Below, one piece after another: positions 42,391 through 51,078 of a stretch of 64,000 nt of DNA (its first letter is position 1; the number at the start of each line of letters is the position of its first letter). The DNA comes from Algoriphagus hitonicola. GTDB taxonomy: Bacteria; Bacteroidota; Bacteroidia; Cytophagales; Cyclobacteriaceae. Position numbers and translations under genes: made by a program. Below the pieces are notes generated by a model that was given only the letters and a program-made list of their open reading frames with translations, was not told the origin of the DNA and searched no databases. Location of the stretch: NCBI RefSeq assembly GCF_900113375.1, contig NZ_FOPC01000007.1, forward strand, positions 62,001 to 126,000, read 5' to 3'.

Positions 42391-43881
42391 TTAATAACCT
42401 GGGTTCTGAGTCAAAGTAGGGTTAGCATTGATTTGCTGCAATGGAATAGGGAACAAAGCTCTGAATGGCTCTGATTGTCCTTTTTCCCACCAAGGCTGAG
42501 TCCACTTTCCGAATCGAATCTGATCTGTTCTTCTAGAAGCTTCAGCGAAGAACTCAAATCCTCTTTCGTTGAAAATATCATCCAAAGTTAAAGCTCCTAA
42601 TGGGTCTAAACCGGCTCTTTCTCTGACCATATTGAATGGCTCAAGCGCTTCAGAAGCATTTCCTTGACGGAAAGCAGCTTCCGCTTTGGTCAAATACATA
42701 TCGCTCAATCGGATCAACGGATAATCGTTGCTTAGATTGGAGGATGCACCAGAGGCGATTTCATATTTTCCCACACGGACACCTGCTTGTCTTAGCGCGT
42801 TTGGCGCTAACTGATTAATCTCTGGAGTGAAGGTTAATGGCTCACCGTCCGGATCATTGTCCTCAGCAGAAATGTCGTTGAGGCGTGTGCCGTCAGCAGC
42901 AAACTGAGGTCCCTCTAGGAAGGAGTTCTTTCTGACATCGTCATCATCGAATGAATTGTAAAACTCTTCAAGGGATGCGTAGCCATTCCAAGGCTGCTCT
43001 TGCAAGTCATAAGTAGCCTGATTAGAATAGTGAAGCGTCATCTGTGCGATGTTGAATCCTCCAGCATTATTCTCGTCATAAGGCAGCGTCAGGATATTTT
43101 CAGTCGATCCACCATTTCTAGTCGCAAAGTTTGCAAAGTAGTTTTGAGAAAGAGAATAAAGACCACTATTGATCACGACGTCCGCAGCAGCTTCCGCGTC
43201 AGCCCATCTCGGAGTTCCCGTATAGACTTCCGCGTTTAGATAAAGCTTTGCCAAAACTGCATGTGCAGAATAGTAATTCAAGGTGGTTTTGGTATCTTCT
43301 TTTGGAAGTAAATCAACATTTTCTAAAATTGAAGCTTCGATAAAATCGAATACCTCTTGTCTGGTATTGTTGGTTGGGTTTCCTTCCAAATCATCTTCTG
43401 TGATGATCGGAACATTTCCAAAGCTGTCGATCAGCCAAGAATAAACCAAAGCTCTCAACACGCGTAATTCTGCGGTAAGTAGTTCTACATCTCTATAGGC
43501 TACAATCAAGTTGTTGATCTCACCGATTGCCGTGTAGCAATAAGCCCAAGAGTTATTGAAAGCTTCATCAGATGGTTGCCAGGTGTGCCTGTGCATTCTT
43601 AACCATAGTCCGCCATCTTCCCAGTCAGCTCCTTTTTGAGGAATAGCCATCTCATCGGAAGAGATTTCGTAAATGGACCAAATACTGTTATGAGACCCCC
43701 AGCTCCCGACGATTCGGGAGTAGGCAGAGGCTTTCAAGACATCAATCAATACCGGATTGTTGCTATTATTTACCTCTTCCTGCGTAATCCCATCCAGCAC
43801 CTCTTGATCCAACTCCCAGCATGATCCCAGCATCAATGTCGCAGGGATCAAAAGAAAGGTTTTTCTAAATGATTTAAACAT
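42391..43881 (-). CDS. susD: SusD/RagB family nutrient-binding outer-membrane lipoprotein
   Basis: A 496-residue surface lipoprotein (lipobox LMLGSC) with the SusD helical TPR body. Recognisable pieces are the N-terminal EVLDGITQEEVNN region, SRIVGSWGSHN, the RVLRALVYSWLIDSFGNVPI helix with its central Tyr/Trp, the C-terminal LTKAEAAFRQGNASEALEP helix and the final INANPTLTQNPGY. It binds the ligand over the SusC pore and acts as its lid. It starts 19 bases after susC. The ligand cannot be read from sequence; the gene symbol denotes the family only. Confidence 0.92.
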   Translation of the reverse strand: MFKSFRKTFLLIPATLMLGSCWELDQEVLDGITQEEVNNSNNPVLIDVLKASAYSRIVGSWGSHNSIWSIYEISSDEMAIPQKGADWEDGGLWLRMHRHTWQPSDEAFNNSWAYCYTAIGEINNLIVAYRDVELLTAELRVLRALVYSWLIDSFGNVPIITEDDLEGNPTNNTRQEVFDFIEASILENVDLLPKEDTKTTLNYYSAHAVLAKLYLNAEVYTGTPRWADAEAAADVVINSGLYSLSQNYFANFATRNGGSTENILTLPYDENNAGGFNIAQMTLHYSNQATYDLQEQPWNGYASLEEFYNSFDDDDVRKNSFLEGPQFAADGTRLNDISAEDNDPDGEPLTFTPEINQLAPNALRQAGVRVGKYEIASGASSNLSNDYPLIRLSDMYLTKAEAAFRQGNASEALEPFNMVRERAGLDPLGALTLDDIFNERGFEFFAEASRRTDQIRFGKWTQPWWEKGQSEPFRALFPIPLQQINANPTLTQNPGY

Positions 43882-43900
43882 ATCTCTGTATTTTGATTGA

Positions 43901-46891
43901 TTATTTGAAGTTTAAAGAAAGTCCCAATGTAAATGAGCGAGTTTGGAAATACGTATTTCTTCGCTCAATACCTGGAGAAAGTGAAGTGGTGAATCCATCT
44001 CCATTTTCCAAATCTGTTACTCTTGCTTCCGGATCAATTCCTGAATAGTTGGTAATGGTAAACAGGTTTTGTCCAGCGAAGTACACCCTTAAAGAACCCA
44101 AATTTGGAGAATTGGTTTTGAAGTTATAACCAATTTCCATGTTGTCCAGACGGACAAAGCTTGCATCTTCTACATACGAACTGTTGAATGTAGGAGTTGA
44201 AGTAATAAACGGATCGGTAGGAGTTTTGTCAGTGACTACAGAATTCCAAGTAATTGAAGCACCGTCTGCGTTTTCGTAGAATCCTCGGTAAGAGTTATAC
44301 AAATCATGTCCCCAAACTCCTCTCAAGAAGAAATTCAAGGTGAATTGTCTCCAAGCAAAGTTGTTGGCAAATCCAAATTCTCCTTTTGGAAGACCGTTGC
44401 CCAATCGCTCGAATTCATCCGGATTGGTCGTAGAAAGGATGTATTCACCGGATTCTGAGATGCCTTCCAATCTTGGACCATAGATGTCACCCAACGTCTG
44501 ACCTACTCGGTTGTAGATAATTGGGTTGTTGTTTTGTCCAGGAGAGCCTGGAGTTGCAAAACGTAATTCATCAAAACCAAGACCTGATGCTGATAAGCTA
44601 TTGATCTGAGTTTTCTGGTAGATAGTGAAGTTACCACTAGGAGTCCAAATCACCTCTCCGAGGTTAAGGCCGTTGACAGCAACTGAGAATTCAAAACCTG
44701 CATTGCTCAAATCTGCCAAGTTTACCCAAGTACTTCCTACCGTATTGAATCGTCCTGGATCAAAGATGTTTGGTCCACCGCCCACAGGTACGTTGAATAG
44801 TAGGTCAGAAATATTTCGGGTATAGTAGTCCATGCTACCCGTTACCTTATTATCCCAAATCCCGAAGTCAATACCCACGTTAAATTCTTCTTTGGTTTCC
44901 CACTTTAGGAATCGGTTAGGGTTTGAATTTTGGACGATACCCACATATACGTCATCGGTAGAAAGCGGATCTCCATCCAAATCAATTCGGTTACCATTTC
45001 CGAAGACACCTAAAGCAAGGGTAGGAGAAGGAGGAAGATTACCCGTTACACCGAATGAAACTCTTGGCTTGAATTGGGAAAATAAGCCCATATCAAACAG
45101 CTGAGTAAAGTCAGATCCTATAGAGAATGCAGGGAACACACCAGTTTGATTTTCCGGTCCAAAACCAGAATACGTTTCTGCCCTTACAGATGCTGAGACA
45201 AACAGGTAATTATTGTAATTGAAGTTTGCTCTTCCGAAAACGGAATTCAACTGATCCTGATTGGCATAGGAGTACATGTTGGTAAAGTTACCCACTCGGA
45301 TCGCTCCAGCTCCCAAATTGTCCCAGCCCGTGTCGAAAAGGAACTGTCTGGATCTAGCGCCAAATCCTTGGTTTTTGGTAGTTTGAGTACCCACACCACC
45401 CAACAATGCTAAATTCAAGCCATCTGTGATATCTACTTCATATCGAAGGGTAGATTCAAAGATTTGCTGTCTTCTGTCATTGGTGATTCGCTCCGCCGAA
45501 CCTCTGGATCCAAGTCCAACTTGAAAATCCTGTCTTGACCAGAAACCACCGATCAAATCATTACTTCTGTCTTCAGAATACTGAGCCGAAACCGTCAAAT
45601 TCGGTAAAATATCATATTCCGCACGATAAGAGGTCAAAGCAGTTTTTCTTTCATTTCTGAATTTCTGCTGATTGATCATTGCGACCGGGTTGAAGAAGTC
45701 AAATAGGTCTCTCTGGAAATATCCTCCAAATCGTTCATTTGCATCCTCAGTATCCTCAAAAATTGGCGCAGTTGGATTGTAAATGGTAGCATATCTGAAT
45801 GCCGCATCATTGATGGAATTCGATTCGATAGTACTGAAGGATAAATTCACATTCATTCTCAGCTTATTATCAAAAGCAGCTTGAGAAAGGTTGATTCGAG
45901 TATTTATCCGGTCATTTGATGAGCCCTGAACGATACCATTGTTACTTCTATAGTTTACAGCAGCCAAATAATTGGTGTTGTTAAATCCACCAGAAACACT
46001 GGCATTGGTCGTGTAGGAATAAGCGTCCCGAATCAGTTCTTGTCTCCAATCGGTTTCACTGCCAAAGTCTGTGCCTCCTCTTGCTACAAATTCTTCTGCA
46101 GAAAGGATAGGAATTAGATTGGCAGCTTTGTCCAAAGTACCAAATGAGTTGATGTTGACTTCCGCTCTTCCTTCTTTGCTTCCTTTTTTGGTCGTGGTGA
46201 TCAAGATAACACCGGATGAACCTCTAGCACCGTAGATCGCTGCTGCCGAACCGTCTTTCAATACATCGATGGACTGAATGTCATTGGGATCGACGTTTTC
46301 AAGCGATGCTCCAATTACTCCATCCAATACAATCAATGGAGAAGAGTTGGCTCCGAACGTGGAAAGACCACGAAGACGAATATTGAATCCGGCATTTGGG
46401 TTACCACCAGGTCGGGTGATGGATAGACCGGCTACTTTACCTTGTAGCAATTGAGCCGGATTAGAGACATTACCTCGGTTGAAATCCTCCGGAGAAACAC
46501 CCACTACTGCGGAGGTGATTTCTTTCTTGTCTTGAGAACCGTAACCGATGACTACCGCCTCTTCCAAACTTTGGATATCTTCTTCGAGGTTGATAGTAAA
46601 TGTACTTTGGCTACCAATCTCAATTTCTTGAGTCAGATAACCAACGAACGACACCACGAGAATTTCATCTCCTGGTCTTACTTCCAAGGTGAACTTTCCG
46701 TCTAGATCAGTAGGAACGCCTCGCGTGGTCCCCTTGATCAAAACTGTGGCACCTGGAACAGGGTCTCCAAAGGAAGCATCCAGGACAGTACCCGTGATGG
46801 TTCTACTTTGGGCATTGGCTACTAACGTGGCTCCAAAAAGGAGCATGATCGCCAGCGTCAATGTCTTTGCTTTTTGTAAATAATTTCTCAT
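43901..46891 (-). CDS. susC: SusC/RagA family TonB-linked outer-membrane transporter
   Basis: About 996 residues. ATG 46891 (RNYLQKAKTLTLAIMLLFGA) gives a good signal peptide; ATG 46942 would add 17 residues. A CarboxypepD-regulatory-like domain (about 30-110, TITGTVLDASFGDPVPGATV) precedes the plug (about 115-235; LLQGKVAGLSITRPGGNPNAGFNIRLRG and SSGVILITTTKKG) and a 22-stranded barrel ending in LGLSLNFK. The transporter imports a ligand held by SusD using TonB energy. No SusR-type regulator or anti-sigma factor is in the neighbourhood, but two palindromes lie upstream. The gene symbol denotes the family only. Confidence 0.93.
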   Translation of the reverse strand: MRNYLQKAKTLTLAIMLLFGATLVANAQSRTITGTVLDASFGDPVPGATVLIKGTTRGVPTDLDGKFTLEVRPGDEILVVSFVGYLTQEIEIGSQSTFTINLEEDIQSLEEAVVIGYGSQDKKEITSAVVGVSPEDFNRGNVSNPAQLLQGKVAGLSITRPGGNPNAGFNIRLRGLSTFGANSSPLIVLDGVIGASLENVDPNDIQSIDVLKDGSAAAIYGARGSSGVILITTTKKGSKEGRAEVNINSFGTLDKAANLIPILSAEEFVARGGTDFGSETDWRQELIRDAYSYTTNASVSGGFNNTNYLAAVNYRSNNGIVQGSSNDRINTRINLSQAAFDNKLRMNVNLSFSTIESNSINDAAFRYATIYNPTAPIFEDTEDANERFGGYFQRDLFDFFNPVAMINQQKFRNERKTALTSYRAEYDILPNLTVSAQYSEDRSNDLIGGFWSRQDFQVGLGSRGSAERITNDRRQQIFESTLRYEVDITDGLNLALLGGVGTQTTKNQGFGARSRQFLFDTGWDNLGAGAIRVGNFTNMYSYANQDQLNSVFGRANFNYNNYLFVSASVRAETYSGFGPENQTGVFPAFSIGSDFTQLFDMGLFSQFKPRVSFGVTGNLPPSPTLALGVFGNGNRIDLDGDPLSTDDVYVGIVQNSNPNRFLKWETKEEFNVGIDFGIWDNKVTGSMDYYTRNISDLLFNVPVGGGPNIFDPGRFNTVGSTWVNLADLSNAGFEFSVAVNGLNLGEVIWTPSGNFTIYQKTQINSLSASGLGFDELRFATPGSPGQNNNPIIYNRVGQTLGDIYGPRLEGISESGEYILSTTNPDEFERLGNGLPKGEFGFANNFAWRQFTLNFFLRGVWGHDLYNSYRGFYENADGASITWNSVVTDKTPTDPFITSTPTFNSSYVEDASFVRLDNMEIGYNFKTNSPNLGSLRVYFAGQNLFTITNYSGIDPEARVTDLENGDGFTTSLSPGIERRNTYFQTRSFTLGLSLNFK

Positions 46892-46939
46892 AGGGTTTTT
46901 TGTTTTTGAAAAAGCGAAATAGGTATGAGTACTTAATTT

Positions 46940-46947
46940 CAAACCTA
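46940..46947 (-). promoter_or_regulatory. Minus 7 promoter element of susC
   Basis: On the minus strand this is TAGGTTTG, a full TAnnTTTG match, about 48 bases before the susC ATG. The nearest TTG-like -33 is about 25 bases upstream and lies inside the palindrome at 46973-46988. Confidence 0.5.
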
Positions 46948-46972
46948 ATGTGACGCATTAATTTTAATTTTG

Positions 46973-46988
46973 CAATTGTTAACAATTG
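46973..46988. promoter_or_regulatory. Perfect 16-base palindrome over the susC -33 region
   Basis: CAATTGTTAACAATTG reads the same on both strands. It covers the place of the -33 element of the susC promoter, so a bound protein would block, or help, RNA polymerase. Confidence 0.5.
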
Positions 46989-47080
46989 GCTTTAGTGATT
47001 GTTGAAAAAGAGACAATTAACAGAATAATGTATATTTTAATGAATTCTCAGTGAATTGTTAATTTAAGTATTAAGACACT

Positions 47081-47100
47081 AATGGAAATCGATTTCCATT
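47081..47100. promoter_or_regulatory. Perfect 20-base palindrome with central CG, candidate operator
   Basis: AATGGAAATCGATTTCCATT is a perfect inverted repeat with CG at its centre (47090-47091), a form typical of LacI-family operators. It lies about 190 bases before susC and about 430 before the divergent DUF5686 gene. The rest of the 46892-47526 gap is AT-rich, with the dispersed repeat copy 2 and no gene that I can support. Confidence 0.5.
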
Positions 47101-47243
47101 TACGGATAATTAAAAAAAATCATATTTATTAATTATTCGAAAATTCACCCATTTTTCGAAATGTTCGTTTTTAGGCTGATTTCCACATTTTTAAAAAATT
47201 TAAGGAAGTTCTTTTGTTTTGATGAAATATTTTTAAATAAAAA

Positions 47244-47320
47244 CTGATTATCCGTAATTATACCAGTAGCCATATTTTCTTTGCTTAAGCGGCTGGAAGA
47301 CCGATGACCGATGACCGAAG
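47244..47320 (-). repeat. Dispersed 77-base repeat, copy 2
   Basis: On the minus strand it starts CTTCGGTC, ATCGGTC, ATCGGTC and ends ATAATCAG. By hand alignment about 65 of 77 bases agree with 1130-1206 without gaps. An ATG at 47273 starts MATGIITDNQ, the same point as MSTGMIANNQ in copy 1, and stays open for 42 codons. TTTGCTTAA flanks the heptamers on both sides (47280-47288 and 47321-47329). Confidence 0.7.
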
Positions 47321-47526
47321 TTTGCTTAAATTGAACTTCAACCCTCATTTTGGTCCGTGCACAATTCTTACTGGTAAGAAAGCAGATATACATAAAAGAA
47401 AAAATTGAAATTCAGCTTTTATTTCGGTGGCTAGCAAACCTTTTGCCTTCTTAAAGCATCTTAAATCTGAGTACCCCGTTTTGGGATTTGGGTCAAATCG
47501 TTAATCTTCGGAAAAATTCAATTGTT

Positions 47527-50166
47527 ATGATCTCCTTTTTAAAATTTGTTTTGGTTTTTGGCCTGCTCTTTTTGTCCAGTCCTGTTACTTTTTCACAAGG
47601 GATCAAAGGGAAAATAACCGACGATCAAGACAATCCTTTGGGCTTTGCCTCTGTCTATGTCCGGAATATTAGTGAAGGTGTTCCTTCCAATGAAGAGGGG
47701 GATTTTGAACTCAAGCTTCCTCCCGGAGTCTATGATGTATTATTTCAGTACTTGGGATACAAATCTGTCATCGAGACAGTCACGGTAGCCGAGGATTGGG
47801 TATCGCTCAATGTAAAGCTGATTCCCCAAGATTACACTTTAGCGGAGGTGGAGGTTAGAGCGGGTCAAGAGGATCCTGCTCTTACTATTATGCGCAAAGC
47901 CATCACCAAAGCCAAGTATCATCGACGACAACTTGATGCCTACTCAATGATGGTCTATCTCAAAGGAACCGGACAACTGACTGATGCCCCGTTTTTCCTG
48001 AAAAAAACACTGGAAAAAGAAGGGCTTAACCTGAATGAAGCCTACACTTCGGAGTCTGTTTCGAAAATCACTTTTACTCAACCCGACAAGGTAGAGGAGG
48101 AGGTAATTTCGATCCGAACCAACGGGGACAATCAGTCCACCTCACCGGCACCTTATATTCAGACAAGTTTTTACCAAGATAAAATTAATGAAATCGTGTC
48201 TCCACTTTCTCGGATGGCTTTTCAATACTATAAATTCCGATATGAAGGCAGCTTTTTTGATCAGGAGGTATTGGTATCAAAAATCCGAGTCACTCCCCGC
48301 TCTAGAGGAGAACAGGTATTTGAAGGCCACATCTACATTATTGAGGATTTGTGGGCAATTCATAGTTTGGATTTGAAAACTTCTTATTTAGGCTTTCAAA
48401 TTGAGGCCAAGCAACAGTATGCTCAAGTGGCCGAAAACGTTTGGATGCCCTTTACCCATACCTATCGCTTTGGAGGCAAGTTTTTTGGATTTGAGGGAGA
48501 GTTCAACTATCTGGCCTCCACCAATGATTATGAAATCACCCTAAATCCTGACCTTATCCAAACGCCAGATATTATTGATGAAAAAGTGGAGGACGTTCCT
48601 GAATCAACGGTAAGCCTTCCTGAAGGTCTTTCTACCTTGGAAAAGCTCACGACCGAGGAGCCCAAAACCCGGAAGGAATACCGCAAGCTGATCAATGCCT
48701 ATGAAAAGGAGCTTTTGGAAGAAAAGCAGGAGGAGGCCGTAGTCACGGAGCGCTATTACAAGGTAGATTCTATGGCCAAAAAGCGGGATTTGAGTTATTG
48801 GGACAGCATTCGGCCTATTCCACTTACAGATACTGAAATCCAGGGCTATCAGCGCGATGATAGCTTGGCCACCGTGGAGGCTGCTAAAATGAGTGAGGTG
48901 GACTCGGTGGCCAAAAAAGCCCGAAGAAAATACCGTCCCCTGGATTTTTTGAATGGTGCCAGCTATAGTTTTGGGAAAGGGAAAAGTTTGGGATTTGACC
49001 AAAACTGGACTAAAATTTCTTTCAACACCGTAGAGGGATGGAAAGTGGGAATGAAGCTTTTCTATCGAAAATTTTCAAATCAAGCCCAAACCGACAGCAC
49101 CGAAAGATTCAGCAGGAGTTTCAATATCGAACCGGAACTTCGCTATGGATTTGCCAGTAAGCGCTTTTATGGAAAAACGAATTTCAGATGGTCAACTACG
49201 GAGGCCATTTCCGGTAAAACCTGGGGAATAGAAGGCGGTCGCTTTATCGAGCAATTTAACGGGGGTGAGCCGATCAATGAACAAGTCAATGCGCTTTATT
49301 CCCTGCTATTTCGACAAAATTACATGAAACTCTATGAGCAGGATTTTGCCAAAATCTACTGGTACCATCGGGTGAATTATGGTCTGACCTATCGGATGAA
49401 TTTCACGCTGGCTGAGCGGCGTTCCCTTCAAAATAACTCGGACCTCAGCTGGTACAATAAACCCGAGCGAAGCTATACCTCCAATCAGCCCGATAATGTG
49501 GAAGCGGGTCAGGAAGCTTTTGCAAATCATCGACTAGCCAAACTCAATCTCTCTTTAGAATGGAGACCGGGTATTCGCTATGGAATCCGGAATGGTCGAA
49601 AGTATCCCATTACGGATCGTTCCCCTTTAATCAGAGCAACTTTTAATAAGGCCATTCCTACTCTTTTCCAAAGCGATGAAGCGGCTGATTTTGATCAGGT
49701 GGAACTCGGAATCGAGCATGACTTTAAATTTGGAGTAAGTGGCAAATTTGATTTCAATATTACTGCGGGTACCTTCCTCAATCAGGACCGGGTGTATTTT
49801 CAGGATTTTGCCCACTTTGGCGGCAATCGGACGATCTTTTCCAATTTTGGTCCAGCTTCCAACTTCCGTTTTATGGATTATTACCGATACAGTACGAGTT
49901 CGACCTATTTGACTGGAATTTTCCACTATCAATTTCGAAAATTCCTCCTGACTCAATTGCCGATGTTGCGGTTTTCGGGATTGCGGGAAAATATTTTCCT
50001 CAATTACCTCAAAACCGAAAACTCGCCTCATTATGTGGAGTTGGGCTATTCCATAGATAATCTGTTCCGGATATTCCGGGTGGAATTTGGGGCAGGTTTC
50101 GAAAATGGAAAGTACCTGAGAGGCAGAGCCCGCTTTGGAGTGGCGACCTTTATTCAGATTCAGTAA
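47527..50166 (+). CDS. DUF5686 outer-membrane protein with carboxypeptidase-regulatory-like domain
   Basis: About 879 residues starting at ATG 47527 (ISFLKFVLVFGLLFLSS, signal peptide); a TTG at 47488 would add 13 residues. A CarboxypepD-regulatory-like domain (about 25-105, GIKGKITDDQDNPLGFASVY) is followed by the DUF5686 region, whose C-terminal 350 residues alternate polar and aromatic amino acids, as in a beta-barrel of about 16 strands, ending in RARFGVATFIQIQ. Function is unknown. It is divergent to susC across 635 bases and may share its control. Confidence 0.85.
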   Translation: MISFLKFVLVFGLLFLSSPVTFSQGIKGKITDDQDNPLGFASVYVRNISEGVPSNEEGDFELKLPPGVYDVLFQYLGYKSVIETVTVAEDWVSLNVKLIPQDYTLAEVEVRAGQEDPALTIMRKAITKAKYHRRQLDAYSMMVYLKGTGQLTDAPFFLKKTLEKEGLNLNEAYTSESVSKITFTQPDKVEEEVISIRTNGDNQSTSPAPYIQTSFYQDKINEIVSPLSRMAFQYYKFRYEGSFFDQEVLVSKIRVTPRSRGEQVFEGHIYIIEDLWAIHSLDLKTSYLGFQIEAKQQYAQVAENVWMPFTHTYRFGGKFFGFEGEFNYLASTNDYEITLNPDLIQTPDIIDEKVEDVPESTVSLPEGLSTLEKLTTEEPKTRKEYRKLINAYEKELLEEKQEEAVVTERYYKVDSMAKKRDLSYWDSIRPIPLTDTEIQGYQRDDSLATVEAAKMSEVDSVAKKARRKYRPLDFLNGASYSFGKGKSLGFDQNWTKISFNTVEGWKVGMKLFYRKFSNQAQTDSTERFSRSFNIEPELRYGFASKRFYGKTNFRWSTTEAISGKTWGIEGGRFIEQFNGGEPINEQVNALYSLLFRQNYMKLYEQDFAKIYWYHRVNYGLTYRMNFTLAERRSLQNNSDLSWYNKPERSYTSNQPDNVEAGQEAFANHRLAKLNLSLEWRPGIRYGIRNGRKYPITDRSPLIRATFNKAIPTLFQSDEAADFDQVELGIEHDFKFGVSGKFDFNITAGTFLNQDRVYFQDFAHFGGNRTIFSNFGPASNFRFMDYYRYSTSSTYLTGIFHYQFRKFLLTQLPMLRFSGLRENIFLNYLKTENSPHYVELGYSIDNLFRIFRVEFGAGFENGKYLRGRARFGVATFIQIQ

Positions 50167-50184
50167 TTCATTCCTATTTCAATG

Positions 50185-50201
50185 CCATGGCTAAGCCTTG
50201 G
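50185..50201 (+). terminator. Weak terminator after the DUF5686 gene
   Basis: CCATGGC and GCCTTGG pair with one mismatch around TAA, followed by TTTCTTTAGGTTTTC. The stem is short, so confidence is low. Confidence 0.4.
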
Positions 50202-50321
50202 TTTCTTTAGGTTTTCTTCGGCGTTCATTCGGATATTCTTCGGGTTTCCTTCGACTCGGACTGAGATAAACTCGATGAAAATGCGGAGATGGTACGGACC
50301 ACCTGAGGGTTAAATTGGGCA

Positions 50322-50403
50322 GATGGAAGAAGTCAGCTTCATAAAATTAGCTAAATATGTGAAGTTGAGTTCATGAATTTAGCTAAATTCTGGAAGTTGG
50401 GAG
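50322..50403. repeat. Degenerate tandem repeat, unit of 32 bases
   Basis: Two units beginning CAT at 50340 and 50372 share TTAGCTAAAT and GAAGTTG; a half copy seems to lie before the first. The second unit contains the perfect 14-base palindrome AATTTAGCTAAATT (50376-50389). It lies in the 294-base gap between the convergent DUF5686 and frr genes. No gene is seen in that gap. Confidence 0.55.
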
Positions 50404-50460
50404 TATGAGACTCTTCAAAAAACTATATCAGTTTATAGGGTTTCTAGCTTTCAAAATCAA

Positions 50461-50491
50461 AAAAGCCACTCTCTTTCGGAAAGTGGCTTTT
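50461..50491 (-). terminator. Terminator after frr
   Basis: AAAAGCCACT at 50461-50470 pairs with AGTGGCTTTT at 50482-50491, with CTTTC-GG-AAAG in the loop region. On the minus strand a run of six T follows. Confidence 0.85.
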
Positions 50492-50510
50492 GAAAGGTAT
50501 TTTACCCTCC

Positions 50511-51071
50511 TTAGACTTTCATAATATCCGCTTCTTTTTTGGCTAGAAGCTCGTCGATTTTGGTTGAGTACTGATCGGTGAGTTTTTGGACTTTGTCTTC
50601 GGCGCGTTTGATGTCATCCTCGGAAACTCCATCATTTTTGAGTTTTTTCAATGCATCATTGGTGTCCTTACGGATCGTACGAATGGAAATTTTTCCGTTT
50701 TCTGTTTCGTTTTTCGCATTTTTGACCAAGTTAATCCGACGCTCCTCTGTCAAAGTCGGGATGGTCAGGATGATCATTTCTCCGTTGTTTTGCGGAGCTA
50801 GCCCCAGATCCGAATTGATGATGGCTTTTTCGATTTCTCCGATCAGATTTTTCTCAAATGGGCGAATCGCCAAGGTACGTGCATCCGGGGTGGTTACTGA
50901 TGATACTTGATTGAGCGGAGTGGGGGAACCATAGTACATGACTAGGATCCCGTCTAGCATATTAGGCATAGCCTTGCCTGCCCTGATTTTCAACAGCTCA
51001 GCTGCGGTATGATCCACGGCTTTTTGCATCATTTCTTTAGCCTCTTCTAGGTATAATTCGATCTCTTCCAT
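50511..51071 (-). CDS. frr: Ribosome recycling factor
   Basis: A 186-residue factor that, with EF-G, splits the ribosome after termination. The sequence is typical from start to end: ELLKIRAGKAMPNMLDGI, PLNQVSSVTTPDARTLAIRPF, NNGEMIILTIPTLTEERR and a helical C-terminus. It follows pyrH after seven bases, the usual pyrH-frr pair. The rpsB-tsf pair, which often precedes it in other groups, is not here. A strong terminator follows. Confidence 0.96.
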   Translation of the reverse strand: MEEIELYLEEAKEMMQKAVDHTAAELLKIRAGKAMPNMLDGILVMYYGSPTPLNQVSSVTTPDARTLAIRPFEKNLIGEIEKAIINSDLGLAPQNNGEMIILTIPTLTEERRINLVKNAKNETENGKISIRTIRKDTNDALKKLKNDGVSEDDIKRAEDKVQKLTDQYSTKIDELLAKKEADIMKV

Positions 51072-51078
51072 GATTATT

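Noticed and set aside
47292-47330. Short GACCGAT repeats taken at first as the start of a CRISPR array
   Set aside because: Three seven-base units without spacers; no cas genes in the window.
47145-47393. Frame of 82 codons on the minus strand before the DUF5686 gene
   Set aside because: Its first half crosses the heptamer repeat and AT-rich DNA. The homologous part of the dispersed repeat explains its start; a real protein is not supported without relatives.
50202-50280. TTCGG-rich stretch after the DUF5686 gene as a third copy of the dispersed repeat
   Set aside because: It shares only short TTCGG words and not the AAGCAAAGAAAATATG core.
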